The translations under genes were made by a program, and so were the position numbers. Positions 49,026 to 57,818 of a stretch of 64,000 bases of DNA are shown in pieces (position 1 is the stretch's first letter; each line of letters opens with the position of its first letter). Source of the DNA: Flavobacterium luteolum (lineage in GTDB: Bacteria; Bacteroidota; Bacteroidia; Flavobacteriales; Flavobacteriaceae); contig NZ_CP114286.1 of assembly GCF_027111275.1 (NCBI RefSeq), positions 1,612,001 to 1,676,000 of the forward strand. The letters are read 5' to 3'. The notes beneath the pieces are model-generated. The model saw only the letters and a list, made by a program, of their open reading frames with translations, was not told where the DNA came from and made no database searches.

Positions 49026-50486
49026 ATGCTAAAGCAATTTTTAAATTTAAAATTATCCCAAAAATTATCTCCACAGCAAATTCAGCTGATGAAGTTAATT
49101 CAATTGCCTACGCAAGCTTTTGAACAGCGTTTATTAGAAGAAATGAACGAAAATCCAGCTCTTGAAGCTGGAAAAGAAGACGATTACGAAGCTGATGAAT
49201 ACGCTAATGAAGACTACGACGATTATGATGATGCAGAATCTGACAGAATCGAAGCAGACGACATTAATATTGACGAATATCTAAGCGACGATGATACACC
49301 TGATTACAAAACTCAGGTAAACAATTACAGCGACGACGAAGAACGCGAAACTCCTTTTGCGGCTCCAATAAGTTTCCATCAGGACTTAATCAATCAGCTG
49401 AATACTTTTATTTTGAACGATGAAGAGCGCGAAATCGCTGAATTTCTTGTTGGAAGTATCGATGATATGGGTTATATCCGAAGAAGTATACCGGACATTG
49501 TAGACGATATGGCTTTTACTCAGGGAATTTATACTGACGAAGCAATGGTTGAAAAAATGTTGACGGTAATTCATGAATTGGAACCTTCGGGAGTCGGCGC
49601 ACGTGATTTACAAGAATGTTTACTGCTTCAACTAAAACATAAAACACCAACTGAATATGTTGATTTAGCCATTGACATTATAGAAAATCAGTTTGATGCT
49701 TTTACAAAGAAACATTACGATAAGCTTTTACAGAAATACAGCGTTTCTAATGAACAGCTTAAAAAAGCAATTCATGAAATTGAAAGATTAAACCCAAAAC
49801 CGGGTGGTTCTTTTGCAGGAAACAATAAAGTTACAGAAAACATTGTTCCCGATTTTGCCATCAGAATTGTTGACGGTGAACTGGAGCTAACTTTAAACGG
49901 AAGAAATGCTCCTTCCCTACACGTTTCTAAGGATTATCAAGAAATGATGCAGACGTACAAAGAATCTCGTGATAAATCGAGTGCGCAGAAAGATGCCGTT
50001 CAGTTCATCAAACAAAAACTAGATTCTGCTAAATGGTTTATTGATGCGATTAGACAACGTCAGGAAACGCTTTTTGTAACAATGAATGCGATTATGCATT
50101 ATCAGGAAGAGTATTTTTTAGATGGCGACGAAACCAAACTAAAACCAATGATCTTAAAAGATATTGCTGATATGGTTGGTTTGGATATTTCGACGATTTC
50201 ACGTGTAGCGAACAGTAAATACGTAGAAACACCATACGGAACTAAATTGATTAAAGAATTCTTCTCTGAAGCCATGAAAAATGATCAAGGAGAAGACGTT
50301 TCGACTTTAGAAATTAAAAAGATTCTTCAAAATACGATTGAAGAAGAAGATAAGAGAAAACCACTTCCAGACGATCAATTGGCAGAAATCTTAAAAGAAA
50401 AAGGATATCCGATCGCAAGAAGAACTATTGCAAAATATCGCGAACAACTAGATATTCCGGTTGCAAGAATGAGAAAGAAGATTTAA
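49026..50486 (+). CDS. rpoN: RNA polymerase sigma-54 factor
   Basis: A 486-residue sigma-54. Region I (about 1-50) is Gln/Leu-rich as expected (KLSQKLSPQQIQLMKLIQL). Region II (about 54-100) is strongly acidic (EDDYEADEYANEDYDDYDD). The core-binding domain spans about 110-300 (LEPSGVGARDLQECLL, IERLNPKPGGSFAG). The DNA-binding HTH is followed by the exact RpoN box ARRTIAKYRE (464-473) near the end. Sigma-54 promoters need an AAA+ activator; none is in the window. A hairpin terminator of a repeated type follows. Confidence 0.98.
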   Translation: MLKQFLNLKLSQKLSPQQIQLMKLIQLPTQAFEQRLLEEMNENPALEAGKEDDYEADEYANEDYDDYDDAESDRIEADDINIDEYLSDDDTPDYKTQVNNYSDDEERETPFAAPISFHQDLINQLNTFILNDEEREIAEFLVGSIDDMGYIRRSIPDIVDDMAFTQGIYTDEAMVEKMLTVIHELEPSGVGARDLQECLLLQLKHKTPTEYVDLAIDIIENQFDAFTKKHYDKLLQKYSVSNEQLKKAIHEIERLNPKPGGSFAGNNKVTENIVPDFAIRIVDGELELTLNGRNAPSLHVSKDYQEMMQTYKESRDKSSAQKDAVQFIKQKLDSAKWFIDAIRQRQETLFVTMNAIMHYQEEYFLDGDETKLKPMILKDIADMVGLDISTISRVANSKYVETPYGTKLIKEFFSEAMKNDQGEDVSTLEIKKILQNTIEEEDKRKPLPDDQLAEILKEKGYPIARRTIAKYREQLDIPVARMRKKI

Positions 50487-50512
50487 GATTTCTTTTAATT
50501 CTTATAAGAAAA

Positions 50513-50530
50513 AATATAAGTTCATTTAAA
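50513..50530 (+). repeat. Exact 18-nt partial copy of the 835-992 element arm
   Basis: AATATAAGTTCATTTAAA is identical to 845-862. It abuts the terminator hairpin at 50535-50566. Confidence 0.6.
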
Positions 50531-50534
50531 TAGT

Positions 50535-50566
50535 AAACCCGACAGGTTTTAAAACCTGTCGGGTTT
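50535..50566. terminator. CCCGACAGG terminator, copy 2 of 3, after rpoN
   Basis: AAACCCGACAGGTTTT pairs perfectly with AAAACCTGTCGGGTTT, the same stem as at 16855-16887. Confidence 0.88.
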
Positions 50567-50726
50567 TGTTTTATAAAAATTTTAATAATTTAAGATACTA
50601 ATCTTTTTTATGATTCAGCGAAATCGTAATCTGATTAACATAAATAATTTTCAACTTTGATTATCCTCGTACTTACTTCAAAAACAACAAACTGATTTTT
50701 ATTATATTGCAATTAAAAAACAGAAA

Positions 50727-51011
50727 ATGAAAATTTCAAAAAAAGTCAATTCATATCTATTACATTTACTCTACTTGTTCATGTACTTTGCCGTTTGTTT
50801 ATGCATTACTATTATTTTTGACCTATATTCATCAAATACAAAAAGAATTGAAATTACGCCCGGTTATTTATTAGGATGCACACCTCTTCCAATTATCTAT
50901 TGGATTATTTATACAGCATCGGGAACATTATCCAAAAAATTCAATTTGATTTATGATAAAAATGAAGAAGAAAAATTACTAAAAAACAATTCAACAACAA
51001 CTGTTGAATAA
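50727..51011 (+). CDS. Small two-helix membrane protein, unknown
   Basis: A 94-residue protein with membrane helices at about 13-34 and 48-66, a short loop (YSSNTKRIEITPGYLLGC) and a charged C-terminal tail (DKNEEEKLLKNN). There is no signal-peptide cleavage site and no family I recognise. It is flanked by two copies of the CCCGACAGG terminator hairpin, so it is its own transcription unit. Real expression is likely but unproven. Confidence 0.75.
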   Translation: MKISKKVNSYLLHLLYLFMYFAVCLCITIIFDLYSSNTKRIEITPGYLLGCTPLPIIYWIIYTASGTLSKKFNLIYDKNEEEKLLKNNSTTTVE

Positions 51012-51050
51012 AATACTCAAACAACTCTTTCTTCAATTCTTATAAAAAAC

Positions 51051-51083
51051 AAACCCGACAGGCTCCAAAAACCTGTCGGGTTT
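51051..51083. terminator. CCCGACAGG terminator, copy 3 of 3
   Basis: AAACCCGACAGG (51051-51062) pairs with CCTGTCGGGTTT (51072-51083) around a nine-base loop. Lies between convergent genes. Confidence 0.87.
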
Positions 51084-51101
51084 ACCAACATATAAGTTTA
51101 A

Positions 51102-51539
51102 TTATTTATACTGATCAGGCAGTATTTTTATCGTAAATAAATACACTTTCTTTTTATCACTATAACTATAATTCAGTGTATAATCGTTTTCTCTAAAGAC
51201 CTGCAGTCCAGGATTTGCCTTTGCAGTGCTTAAAAGACTTTTTCTAATTTCTTCCTGAATTACATTAATCTCCGCAGTTTCTTTAGCCACTTTCATCAAG
51301 GTTAAATTATACTGAACGGTTCTTTCTTGCGGCAATGTGACACTGTCTAAACGAATTCCTTCCTGAATATTTAACGGACAGCTTTTATTATATTTTTCAA
51401 CCAATTCTGTTATTTCAGTACTAACCTCATCAGCTTTTTCCGAAAGGAAGAACTGAAAATATGCCGCAACAGCCAAAGCAATTCCAATAATAACTAATAA
51501 TAAAATGTTCTCTTTTTTCGTTTTTTGTTTTTCTTGCAT
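51102..51539 (-). CDS. Membrane-anchored protein of unknown function
   Basis: A 145-residue protein with one N-terminal membrane helix (about 13-31; ILLLVIIGIALAVAAYFQFF) and a periplasmic part predicted to be one small alpha/beta domain (LVEKYNKSCPLNIQEG, VQYNLTLMKVAKETAEI, LQVFRENDYTLNYSYSDK). A single Cys (in SCPLNI) is present. Family not recognised. It lies 28 bases after the thymidine kinase gene, same strand, and may share its transcript. Confidence 0.85.
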   Translation of the reverse strand: MQEKQKTKKENILLLVIIGIALAVAAYFQFFLSEKADEVSTEITELVEKYNKSCPLNIQEGIRLDSVTLPQERTVQYNLTLMKVAKETAEINVIQEEIRKSLLSTAKANPGLQVFRENDYTLNYSYSDKKKVYLFTIKILPDQYK

Positions 51540-51567
51540 CGCTTTTAAAATTGAAATAAAAATAAGA

Positions 51568-52158
51568 TTATTTTTCCTCGTTTTTCTTCATTGCATTAAA
51601 ATACGCTGCACGGCTAAGTGGTTCGTATTCTTCTGTTTCCCCAAGCATCACCAATTTATCGTTATCGGTTTTTCTAAAACTATAATTTGCTAAGTTTCCA
51701 GTTCTGGTGCAAACTGCATGAACTTTAGTAACATATTCTGCCGTTGCCATCAAACCTGGCATTGGCCCAAACGGATTTCCTTTAAAATCCATATCTAATC
51801 CTGCCACAATGACACGAATTCCTTGATTCGCCAAATCGTTACAAACGGTAATAATTTCGTCATCAAAAAACTGAGCTTCATCAATACCAATCACATCACA
51901 GCCTTGCGCCAAAATCAAAATATTGGCAGCTGCAGGCACTGGAGTTGAGCGTATTTCGTTGGCATCGTGAGACACGACCATTTCGTCATGATAACGAGTA
52001 TCAATAGCGGGTTTAAAGATTTCGACTCTTTGTTTGGCAAATTGGGCGCGTTTTAATCTTCGGATTAACTCTTCGGTTTTACCCGAAAACATTGATCCAC
52101 AAATAACTTCAATCCAACCAAATTGTTCTTTGTGATTTACTGTATTTTCGAGAAACAT
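51568..52158 (-). CDS. tdk: Thymidine kinase, zinc site degenerate
   Basis: Type II thymidine kinase (salvage of thymidine to dTMP); about 196 residues. P-loop GSMFSGKT (21-28), lid and nucleoside-binding region [12 protein letters not shown] with catalytic Glu94, and the lasso segment (about 150-180). The structural zinc site of the family normally has two CxxC pairs; here the first reads CTRT (Cys150 kept, Thr153) and the second SRAA (Ser182, Ala185), so three of four ligands are gone. ATG 52158 starts the conserved part; a longer frame of 31 more residues has no support. Confidence 0.95.
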   Translation of the reverse strand: MFLENTVNHKEQFGWIEVICGSMFSGKTEELIRRLKRAQFAKQRVEIFKPAIDTRYHDEMVVSHDANEIRSTPVPAAANILILAQGCDVIGIDEAQFFDDEIITVCNDLANQGIRVIVAGLDMDFKGNPFGPMPGLMATAEYVTKVHAVCTRTGNLANYSFRKTDNDKLVMLGETEEYEPLSRAAYFNAMKKNEEK

Positions 52159-52393
52159 TTTGTATTTTTCTACCTTTAAAAATGAATAGTTTTTATTACT
52201 TTGTACTGGCAATAAATTAATGTAAAAATGTACTGTTTTACATTTTTTCAAAAGTAGAAAATTTTTACCAAACCTTAGATTCGCGAAAGCGTATTAACAG
52301 AAATTAAAAATTATCTTTTGAATTTCCTTGAGAATAGAGACATTCAGACATTAAATACACAAAAATACCTTATTCACTATAATTTCAACAGTT

Positions 52394-53455
52394 ATGAAAA
52401 AAAAATTGGAAGCTGATTTAATCAGCATTGCACATCGAATTTTAAAACTTAAAAACAAATCCGATATCAATCAATTGTATCTTGAAACTCAGAAATTATA
52501 TGAGAAATTAGCGGTATTAAAATTTGTCGAAGAGAATTTCGACGCAGTAAAACCAACAATTGGGCAAAATGATATTGTTTCTGAATTGGAAACAATTTTT
52601 GAAAAAGAAGAGGCAATTCCAGCTATAATTGAACTTGAAGCTCCAGCTGAAGAAAAAGTTATTGCACTTGAAGAGTCTTACGAACCTGAAATTGAAGAAG
52701 AAAAACCAGCAGAAGTTGTTGAAACTGCTGAACCAATTACTGAATCTGAAGAAACAGTAATCGAAGAAACTGTTGAACCAATCATTGCTGAAGTTGAAGA
52801 ACCAATTATTGAAGAAACTGTAGAACCAATTGCTGAGAAAATAATTGAATCTGAGAAGGAAGAACAAGTTCAAAACCCTGTTGAAGAACTTTCTTTTACA
52901 ACTGTTAATGAATCAAAACCAATTCCAGATTTCAAACCTGCTTTCGAATTAGAAACAGAACCAATAAAAGAAGAAATCAAGGAAGAAATTAAAGAAGAGC
53001 CAAAAGCTGCGAGTTCTACACAACCAACAATTTTATTTGAAGATTTTGGAATAAATTATGCCGATGCACAATTTGTAAAAGTAGAAAGTTTTGAAGCTGT
53101 TCCTCCAGTTAAAGCTCCTTCTATTAACGATTTCAAAGAAGAAAAAAAGGAAGAGAAAAAAGTAGAAACAGCTATTCTTGATACTCCTGTTCAGCCAAAG
53201 GCTGTAAGTTTAAATGAAAAACTGGCAAGAGGTTTTCATATCGATTTAAACGATAGAATTGCTTTCACTAAAAATCTTTTCGGAAACAGCACAGAAGATT
53301 ACAGCCGTGTTTTAAACCAATTAATGACTTTTGATTCTTATAGCGAGGCAAAAGATTTTATCGAAGACATGGTAAAACCAGACTATAATAATTGGGAAGG
53401 AAAAGACGATTACGCGGAACGCTTTATGGGAATTATCGAGAAAAAATTCTCTTAA
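52394..53455 (+). CDS. Glu/Pro/Ile-rich repeat protein with conserved C-terminal domain, unknown
   Basis: A 353-residue cytoplasmic protein with three parts. N-terminal helical segment (about 1-70; DLISIAHRILKLKNKSD, LYEKLAVLKFVEENF). Middle (about 75-215) is a disordered, very acidic repeat region with words such as VEPIIAEVEEPIIEET and IKEEIKEE. The C-terminal domain (about 270-353) looks conserved: NEKLARGFHIDLNDRI, AFTKNLFGNSTEDYSRV, then AKDFIEDMVKPDYNNW. I do not recognise the family. It lies 44 bases upstream of rsmI on the same strand, probably one operon. Confidence 0.85.
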   Translation: MKKKLEADLISIAHRILKLKNKSDINQLYLETQKLYEKLAVLKFVEENFDAVKPTIGQNDIVSELETIFEKEEAIPAIIELEAPAEEKVIALEESYEPEIEEEKPAEVVETAEPITESEETVIEETVEPIIAEVEEPIIEETVEPIAEKIIESEKEEQVQNPVEELSFTTVNESKPIPDFKPAFELETEPIKEEIKEEIKEEPKAASSTQPTILFEDFGINYADAQFVKVESFEAVPPVKAPSINDFKEEKKEEKKVETAILDTPVQPKAVSLNEKLARGFHIDLNDRIAFTKNLFGNSTEDYSRVLNQLMTFDSYSEAKDFIEDMVKPDYNNWEGKDDYAERFMGIIEKKFS

Positions 53456-53499
53456 AGACTTTTCATATCTCACATTTTACATTTCACGAATAAACAATT

Positions 53500-54219
53500 A
53501 TGTCAAAATTATATATCGTTCCAACGCCAATTGGCAATCTTGAAGACATGACTTTTAGAGCCATTCGGGTTTTGAAAGAAGTCGATTTGATTTTGGCGGA
53601 AGACACACGCACAAGCGGAAAACTCCTAAAGCATTTTGAGATTGGCACGCACATGCACAGCCATCATATGCATAACGAGCACAAAACCACCGAAAATTTA
53701 ATTGCACGTTTGAAAGCCGGCGAAACTATCGCTTTGATTTCAGATGCCGGAACTCCCGCAATTTCAGATCCAGGATTTTTATTAACTCGCGCTTGTGTAG
53801 AAAATAAAATCGAAGTAGAATGTCTTCCAGGTGCAACTGCTTTTGTTCCGGCATTGGTAAACAGCGGACTTCCAAATGACAAATTTGTTTTTGAAGGTTT
53901 CTTGCCTGATAAAAAAGGACGTCAAACTCGATTTTTGGCTTTAGCCGAAGAAACCCGAACAATGATTTTATACGTTTCTCCGCATAAACTCGTTAAGACT
54001 TTAGCAGAATTCGTGCAATATTTTGGAGAGGATAGACAAGTTTGCGTTTCGAGAGAATTATCAAAATTACATGAAGAAAATGTACGCGGAACGGCAAAAG
54101 AAATTTTAGCACATTTCGAAAAAACAGCACCGCGTGGCGAAATCGTAGTTGTCGTTGCTGGAAAAACAATAACCAAAGAACCTAAGAAAAGTAAGTTTTC
54201 TAAGGATGATGAAGAATAA
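53500..54219 (+). CDS. rsmI: 16S rRNA 2'-O-methyltransferase RsmI
   Basis: Methylates the 2'-O of C1402 in 16S rRNA using SAM; 239 residues, tetrapyrrole-methylase fold. The start LYIVPTPIGNLEDMTFRA, then AEDTRTSGKLLKHF, ALISDAGTPAISDPGF, and the GATAFVPALVNSGLP and FVFEGFLPDKKGR segments are all diagnostic. The C-terminal small domain is shortened and ends in a Lys-rich tail. It follows the acidic-repeat protein and precedes a GCCACAGATT hairpin. Confidence 0.97.
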   Translation: MSKLYIVPTPIGNLEDMTFRAIRVLKEVDLILAEDTRTSGKLLKHFEIGTHMHSHHMHNEHKTTENLIARLKAGETIALISDAGTPAISDPGFLLTRACVENKIEVECLPGATAFVPALVNSGLPNDKFVFEGFLPDKKGRQTRFLALAEETRTMILYVSPHKLVKTLAEFVQYFGEDRQVCVSRELSKLHEENVRGTAKEILAHFEKTAPRGEIVVVVAGKTITKEPKKSKFSKDDEE

Positions 54220-54231
54220 ATAATTATTTCA

Positions 54232-54297
54232 GCCACAGATTAAAATGATTCTCACAGATTATTTTAAAAATCCTTTTTAATCCTTTTAATCTGTGGC
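54232..54297. repeat. GCCACAGATT hairpin after rsmI
   Basis: GCCACAGATTAAAA at one end faces TTTTAATCTGTGGC at the other, with a second CACAGATT in the left half. Same family as 30298, 30406 and 54713. Confidence 0.78.
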
Positions 54298-54318
54298 AAA
54301 AAAAATCAAATCATAATC

Positions 54319-54663
54319 ATGAGCATTCAAGCCTTTTTAGAAAAAGTAAAACAAACTCCAACACAAATCACATTTCCAGAAACTATTGCAGTAATTGAAG
54401 AAAATTACAACTTTACTCCAACTGCTTTTCAAAACGGAACACAACATAACGCTGCAGGCGAAAATTCAGGTTCTTGTAAATTGTTTTCTTTCGCAAAACT
54501 GCAAAATTTAAGCAAAGAAGAAACTTTAGCTTGTTTTGGCGCTTTTTATTTTGAAGAAGTTTTAGGAGATCCAAACGGAACAAATCACCAAAACATTAGA
54601 AATTTCATCAACTTAGGTTGGGACGGAATTCAGTTTGAAGGTAATGCTTTAGAAGCAAAATAG
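54319..54663 (+). CDS. HopJ-type protein
   Basis: A 114-residue protein of the HopJ family: IQAFLEKVKQTPTQITF, the TIAVIEENYNFTPTAFQNG core, GSCKLFSFAKLQNLS, and the ending NHQNIRNFINLGWDGIQF. The family is named after a Pseudomonas type III effector, but free-living bacteria carry it widely, so a secreted role should not be assumed. There is no type III system or signal peptide here; a cytoplasmic housekeeping role is more likely. Flanked on both sides by GCCACAGATT hairpins. Confidence 0.93.
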   Translation: MSIQAFLEKVKQTPTQITFPETIAVIEENYNFTPTAFQNGTQHNAAGENSGSCKLFSFAKLQNLSKEETLACFGAFYFEEVLGDPNGTNHQNIRNFINLGWDGIQFEGNALEAK

Positions 54664-54665
54664 CA

Positions 54666-54690
54666 TTGTCAGGCTGAGCGAAGTCGAAGC
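54666..54690 (+). repeat. Solo TTGTC...GTCGAAG repeat arm
   Basis: TTGTCAGGCTGAGCGAAGTC then GAAGC, matching the arm of the hairpin at 23220-23246. No facing partner occurs in this gap. Confidence 0.65.
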
Positions 54691-54712
54691 CCTTCTAAAT
54701 ACAAGATATTTT

Positions 54713-54773
54713 GCCACAGATTAAAATGATTAACACAGATTAAAAAATCATTATAATCCTTTTAATCTGTGGC
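54713..54773. repeat. GCCACAGATT hairpin before recJ
   Basis: GCCACAGATTAAAATGATT faces AATCCTTTTAATCTGTGGC, 61 nt in all, followed by an A tract. Confidence 0.78.
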
Positions 54774-54816
54774 AAAAAAAATTACAATCAGATTAAACGA
54801 TTTCACAAATCTGAAG

Positions 54817-54837
54817 TCTAAAATCTAAAATCTAAAA
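54817..54837. repeat. Three tandem TCTAAAA heptamers
   Basis: TCTAAAA repeats three times without a gap, seven bases upstream of the recJ ATG at 54845. Confidence 0.6.
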
Positions 54838-54844
54838 TCAACCC

Positions 54845-56548
54845 ATGCGTTGGACCTTAAAACCAAAACCTTCTGAAGAAAAAGTCAAACATTTGGCGCA
54901 AGCCTTAAATGTAGAAGATTTTGTTGCAACGCTTTTGATTCAGCGTGGTATTGAAACTTTTGAAGATGCCAAGAATTTCTTTCGCCCATCTTTAGAACAT
55001 TTGCACGATCCGTATTTGATGAAAGATATGGACAAGGCCGTTACTAGAATTGAATTGGCTATTGAAAATCAAGAAAACATTTTGGTTTTCGGCGATTATG
55101 ACGTAGACGGGACAACGGCGGTTTCTTTAGTTTCTTCTTATTTAAAATCACATTATCCACATATTGCCACTTATATTCCAGATCGTTACGACGAAGGTTA
55201 CGGAATTTCATATAAAGGAATCGATTATGCAGACGATAACGGAATTTCGTTAATTATTGCTCTCGACTGCGGTATCAAATCGATTGATCATATCGCTTAC
55301 GCGAAAGCGAGAAACATCGACTTTATTGTTTGTGATCACCACCGTCCTGGAGAATTTCTTCCAGATGCTGTTGCTGTTTTAGATCCAAAAAGAGAAGACT
55401 GCTCTTATCCTTACGATGAACTGTGTGGCTGCGGAGTTGGTTTTAAATTGATTCAGGCTTTAGGTCAGAATCGAAATGAAACTATTGAAGATTTAGTTCC
55501 GTATCTAGATTTGGTCGCTACAGCAATTGCCGCAGATATTGTTCCGATAACAGGCGAAAATCGTGTATTGGCTTACTTTGGTCTGAAAGTCATTAACAGC
55601 GAACCACGACCAGGAATTAAAGCATTGGTTCATCAGGTAAAAAAGAAAGTTTTAGATATTACCGATGTTGTATTTATTATTTCTCCTCGAATTAATGCCG
55701 CCGGAAGAATCAAACACGGAAATCATGCCGTAGAATTATTGACTGAGTTTAATTTTGAACAAGCACAGCAATTCGCTTCAGAAATTGAACAATATAACGC
55801 CGACCGAAAAGATTTAGACAAAAAAATTACCAAAGAAGCTTTTCAGCAAATTTTACAAAACAACGAAGAAGAGCGTTTTTCTACCGTCGTTTTTCAAGAA
55901 GACTGGCACAAAGGCGTAATCGGAATCGTCGCTTCGAGATTAATAGAAACCTATTATCGTCCAACTTTGGTTTTCACAAAAAGTGGCGATAAATATGCCG
56001 CTTCTGCCCGATCTGTAAAAGGTTTTGATGTTTACAATGCACTCGATGCATGTTCAGAACATTTGGAACAATTTGGTGGACACATGTATGCAGCGGGAAT
56101 GACTTTAAAAGCCGAAAATTATCAGCTTTTTAAAGATGCTTTCGAAAAACAAGTCGAAACGACCATTCTTCCAGAAATGCGAACTCCAGAAATCGAAGTT
56201 GATGCCGAAATTAATTTCTCAGACATTACACCAAAACTAATTCGAATCTTAAAACAATTTGAACCTTTTGGCCCACAAAATATGACACCTGTTTTTATGA
56301 CCAGAGATTTAAAAGACACTGGTTATGCCAAAACTCTTGGTGCAGAAGAAGAGCATTTAAGACTTTTTGTCAAACAATATAACTCCGACGGAATTGCAGC
56401 AATTGGCTTTGGACTCGGAAAAAAATTAAACATAGCAAAAAATCAAAATCCGTTTCAGCTGGCTTATACAATTGCCGAAAATGAATGGAACGGTACAATT
56501 TCAACTCAGCTTATGCTGAAAGACATTAGAACAGATGGAAGAGATTAA
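54845..56548 (+). CDS. recJ: Single-stranded-DNA-specific exonuclease RecJ
   Basis: 5'-3' ssDNA exonuclease for recombination and mismatch or excision repair; 567 residues. The DHH phosphoesterase motifs are visible: FGDYDVDGTTA (Asp84, Asp86, Asp88), ALDCGIKS, and CDHHRPGE (DHH 164-166). The DHHA1-type segment includes VVFQEDWHKGVIGIVASRL and GGHMYAAGMTL. The C-terminal OB-like domain reads FEPFGPQNMTPVF. The following MFS gene overlaps its 3' end by 14 bases. Confidence 0.97.
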   Translation: MRWTLKPKPSEEKVKHLAQALNVEDFVATLLIQRGIETFEDAKNFFRPSLEHLHDPYLMKDMDKAVTRIELAIENQENILVFGDYDVDGTTAVSLVSSYLKSHYPHIATYIPDRYDEGYGISYKGIDYADDNGISLIIALDCGIKSIDHIAYAKARNIDFIVCDHHRPGEFLPDAVAVLDPKREDCSYPYDELCGCGVGFKLIQALGQNRNETIEDLVPYLDLVATAIAADIVPITGENRVLAYFGLKVINSEPRPGIKALVHQVKKKVLDITDVVFIISPRINAAGRIKHGNHAVELLTEFNFEQAQQFASEIEQYNADRKDLDKKITKEAFQQILQNNEEERFSTVVFQEDWHKGVIGIVASRLIETYYRPTLVFTKSGDKYAASARSVKGFDVYNALDACSEHLEQFGGHMYAAGMTLKAENYQLFKDAFEKQVETTILPEMRTPEIEVDAEINFSDITPKLIRILKQFEPFGPQNMTPVFMTRDLKDTGYAKTLGAEEEHLRLFVKQYNSDGIAAIGFGLGKKLNIAKNQNPFQLAYTIAENEWNGTISTQLMLKDIRTDGRD

Positions 56549-57818
56549 ATCCAATAAACCTGATCCGTATCAGGCGCTTCGTTATAGAGAATTCAACGTA
56601 TTTTTATTATTGCGTTTTGCGATGGTTTTTGCCTGGTCAATGCAGTTTATTGTTATCGAATGGGAAGTTTATAGTTTAACTAAAAATCCGCTTTCGTTAG
56701 GAATTATTGGTTTAATGGAAGTTATCCCAGCTGTCGGAATGGCTTTATTTGCTGGACATATTGTAGATCAAAGAGAAAAGAAAGGATTATTGGTAAAATG
56801 TATTTTAGGATTTTCAGTAATCAGTTTTGGATTATTTTTGTTGACTTGGCCAAAAGTTGTTGGCGGTTGGTCTTCAAATGTAATCTTGTATTCAATTTAC
56901 GCTTTAGTATTTTTCGGAGGATTGGTTCGTGCTTTTATGGGACCAACTATTTTCTCGCTTTTATCCTTAATTATTCCTAAAAAAGTATACCCAAATGCCG
57001 CAACTTGGAGTAGTTCGGTTTGGCAGATTGGAGCCGTTATGGGACCAGCATTAGCAGGATTTTCAATCAATTGGATTGGAGTTCACTGGTCAATGTGTTT
57101 GGTTTTCGGATTCTCAATCCTTTCTTTAATCGCATTATCACAAATCAGTGCAAAACCAATCATCAATCCGAAGATTGGAGAATCAATAAAAGATAGTCTC
57201 ACAGAAGGTTTAACTTTTGTATTTAAAAACAAAATTGTTTTAGGTGCTTTATCACTTGATATGATTGCAGTACTTTTTGGAGGTGCGGTTGCATTATTAC
57301 CCGTTTTTGCTCAAGACATCTTGAAAGTAGGTTCTGAAGGTTTCGGAATTTTAAGAGCCGCTCCTGCTGTAGGCGCTTTTATTACAATGATTGTTTCGGC
57401 TTATGTGCCTCTATATAAAAATGCAGGAAAAAAACTTTTAATCGCCATCTTTGTTTTCGGATTATCGATTATCTTATTTGGACTTTCTACTTATTTCTGG
57501 CTTTCTGTTTTCGCTTTATTCTTAAGCGGTTTAGCTGATGGAATTTCAGTAGTTATCCGCCAGACAATTTTACAGCTTAAAACTCCTGATCATATGCGTG
57601 GACGAGTTGGTGCTGTAAATTCAATTTTTGTTGGATCTTCTAATGAATTAGGTGCTTTTGAAAGCGGTGCCACTGCCAAATTGATGGGGGCAGTGACTTC
57701 TGTTGTTTTTGGAGGAAGTGTTACGCTCTTAACTGTAGTTTTCACTGCATTGAAATCGCCAACTTTTAGAAATTTAGATTTGAAAAAAGATATGGACGAT
57801 CATCATAAATTAGAATAG
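56535..57818 (+). CDS. MFS transporter
   Basis: A 427-residue major-facilitator with about 12 membrane helices, of the MFS_3/EntS-like exporter type: LIGLMEVIPAVGMALFAGHIVD, then the short-loop motif DQREKKGLLVKC, and later DHMRGRVGAVNSIFVGSSNELG. Substrate is unknown; homologues export siderophores or drugs. It overlaps recJ by 14 bases and its stop touches the ATG of the hydrolase gene, so recJ-MFS-hydrolase should be one transcript. Confidence 0.94.
   Translation: MEEIKSNKPDPYQALRYREFNVFLLLRFAMVFAWSMQFIVIEWEVYSLTKNPLSLGIIGLMEVIPAVGMALFAGHIVDQREKKGLLVKCILGFSVISFGLFLLTWPKVVGGWSSNVILYSIYALVFFGGLVRAFMGPTIFSLLSLIIPKKVYPNAATWSSSVWQIGAVMGPALAGFSINWIGVHWSMCLVFGFSILSLIALSQISAKPIINPKIGESIKDSLTEGLTFVFKNKIVLGALSLDMIAVLFGGAVALLPVFAQDILKVGSEGFGILRAAPAVGAFITMIVSAYVPLYKNAGKKLLIAIFVFGLSIILFGLSTYFWLSVFALFLSGLADGISVVIRQTILQLKTPDHMRGRVGAVNSIFVGSSNELGAFESGATAKLMGAVTSVVFGGSVTLLTVVFTALKSPTFRNLDLKKDMDDHHKLE

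Noticed and set aside
54319..54663. Evidence for a type III secretion effector system from the HopJ-like gene
   Set aside because: No secretion apparatus or chaperone genes are nearby and the family occurs widely in free-living bacteria.
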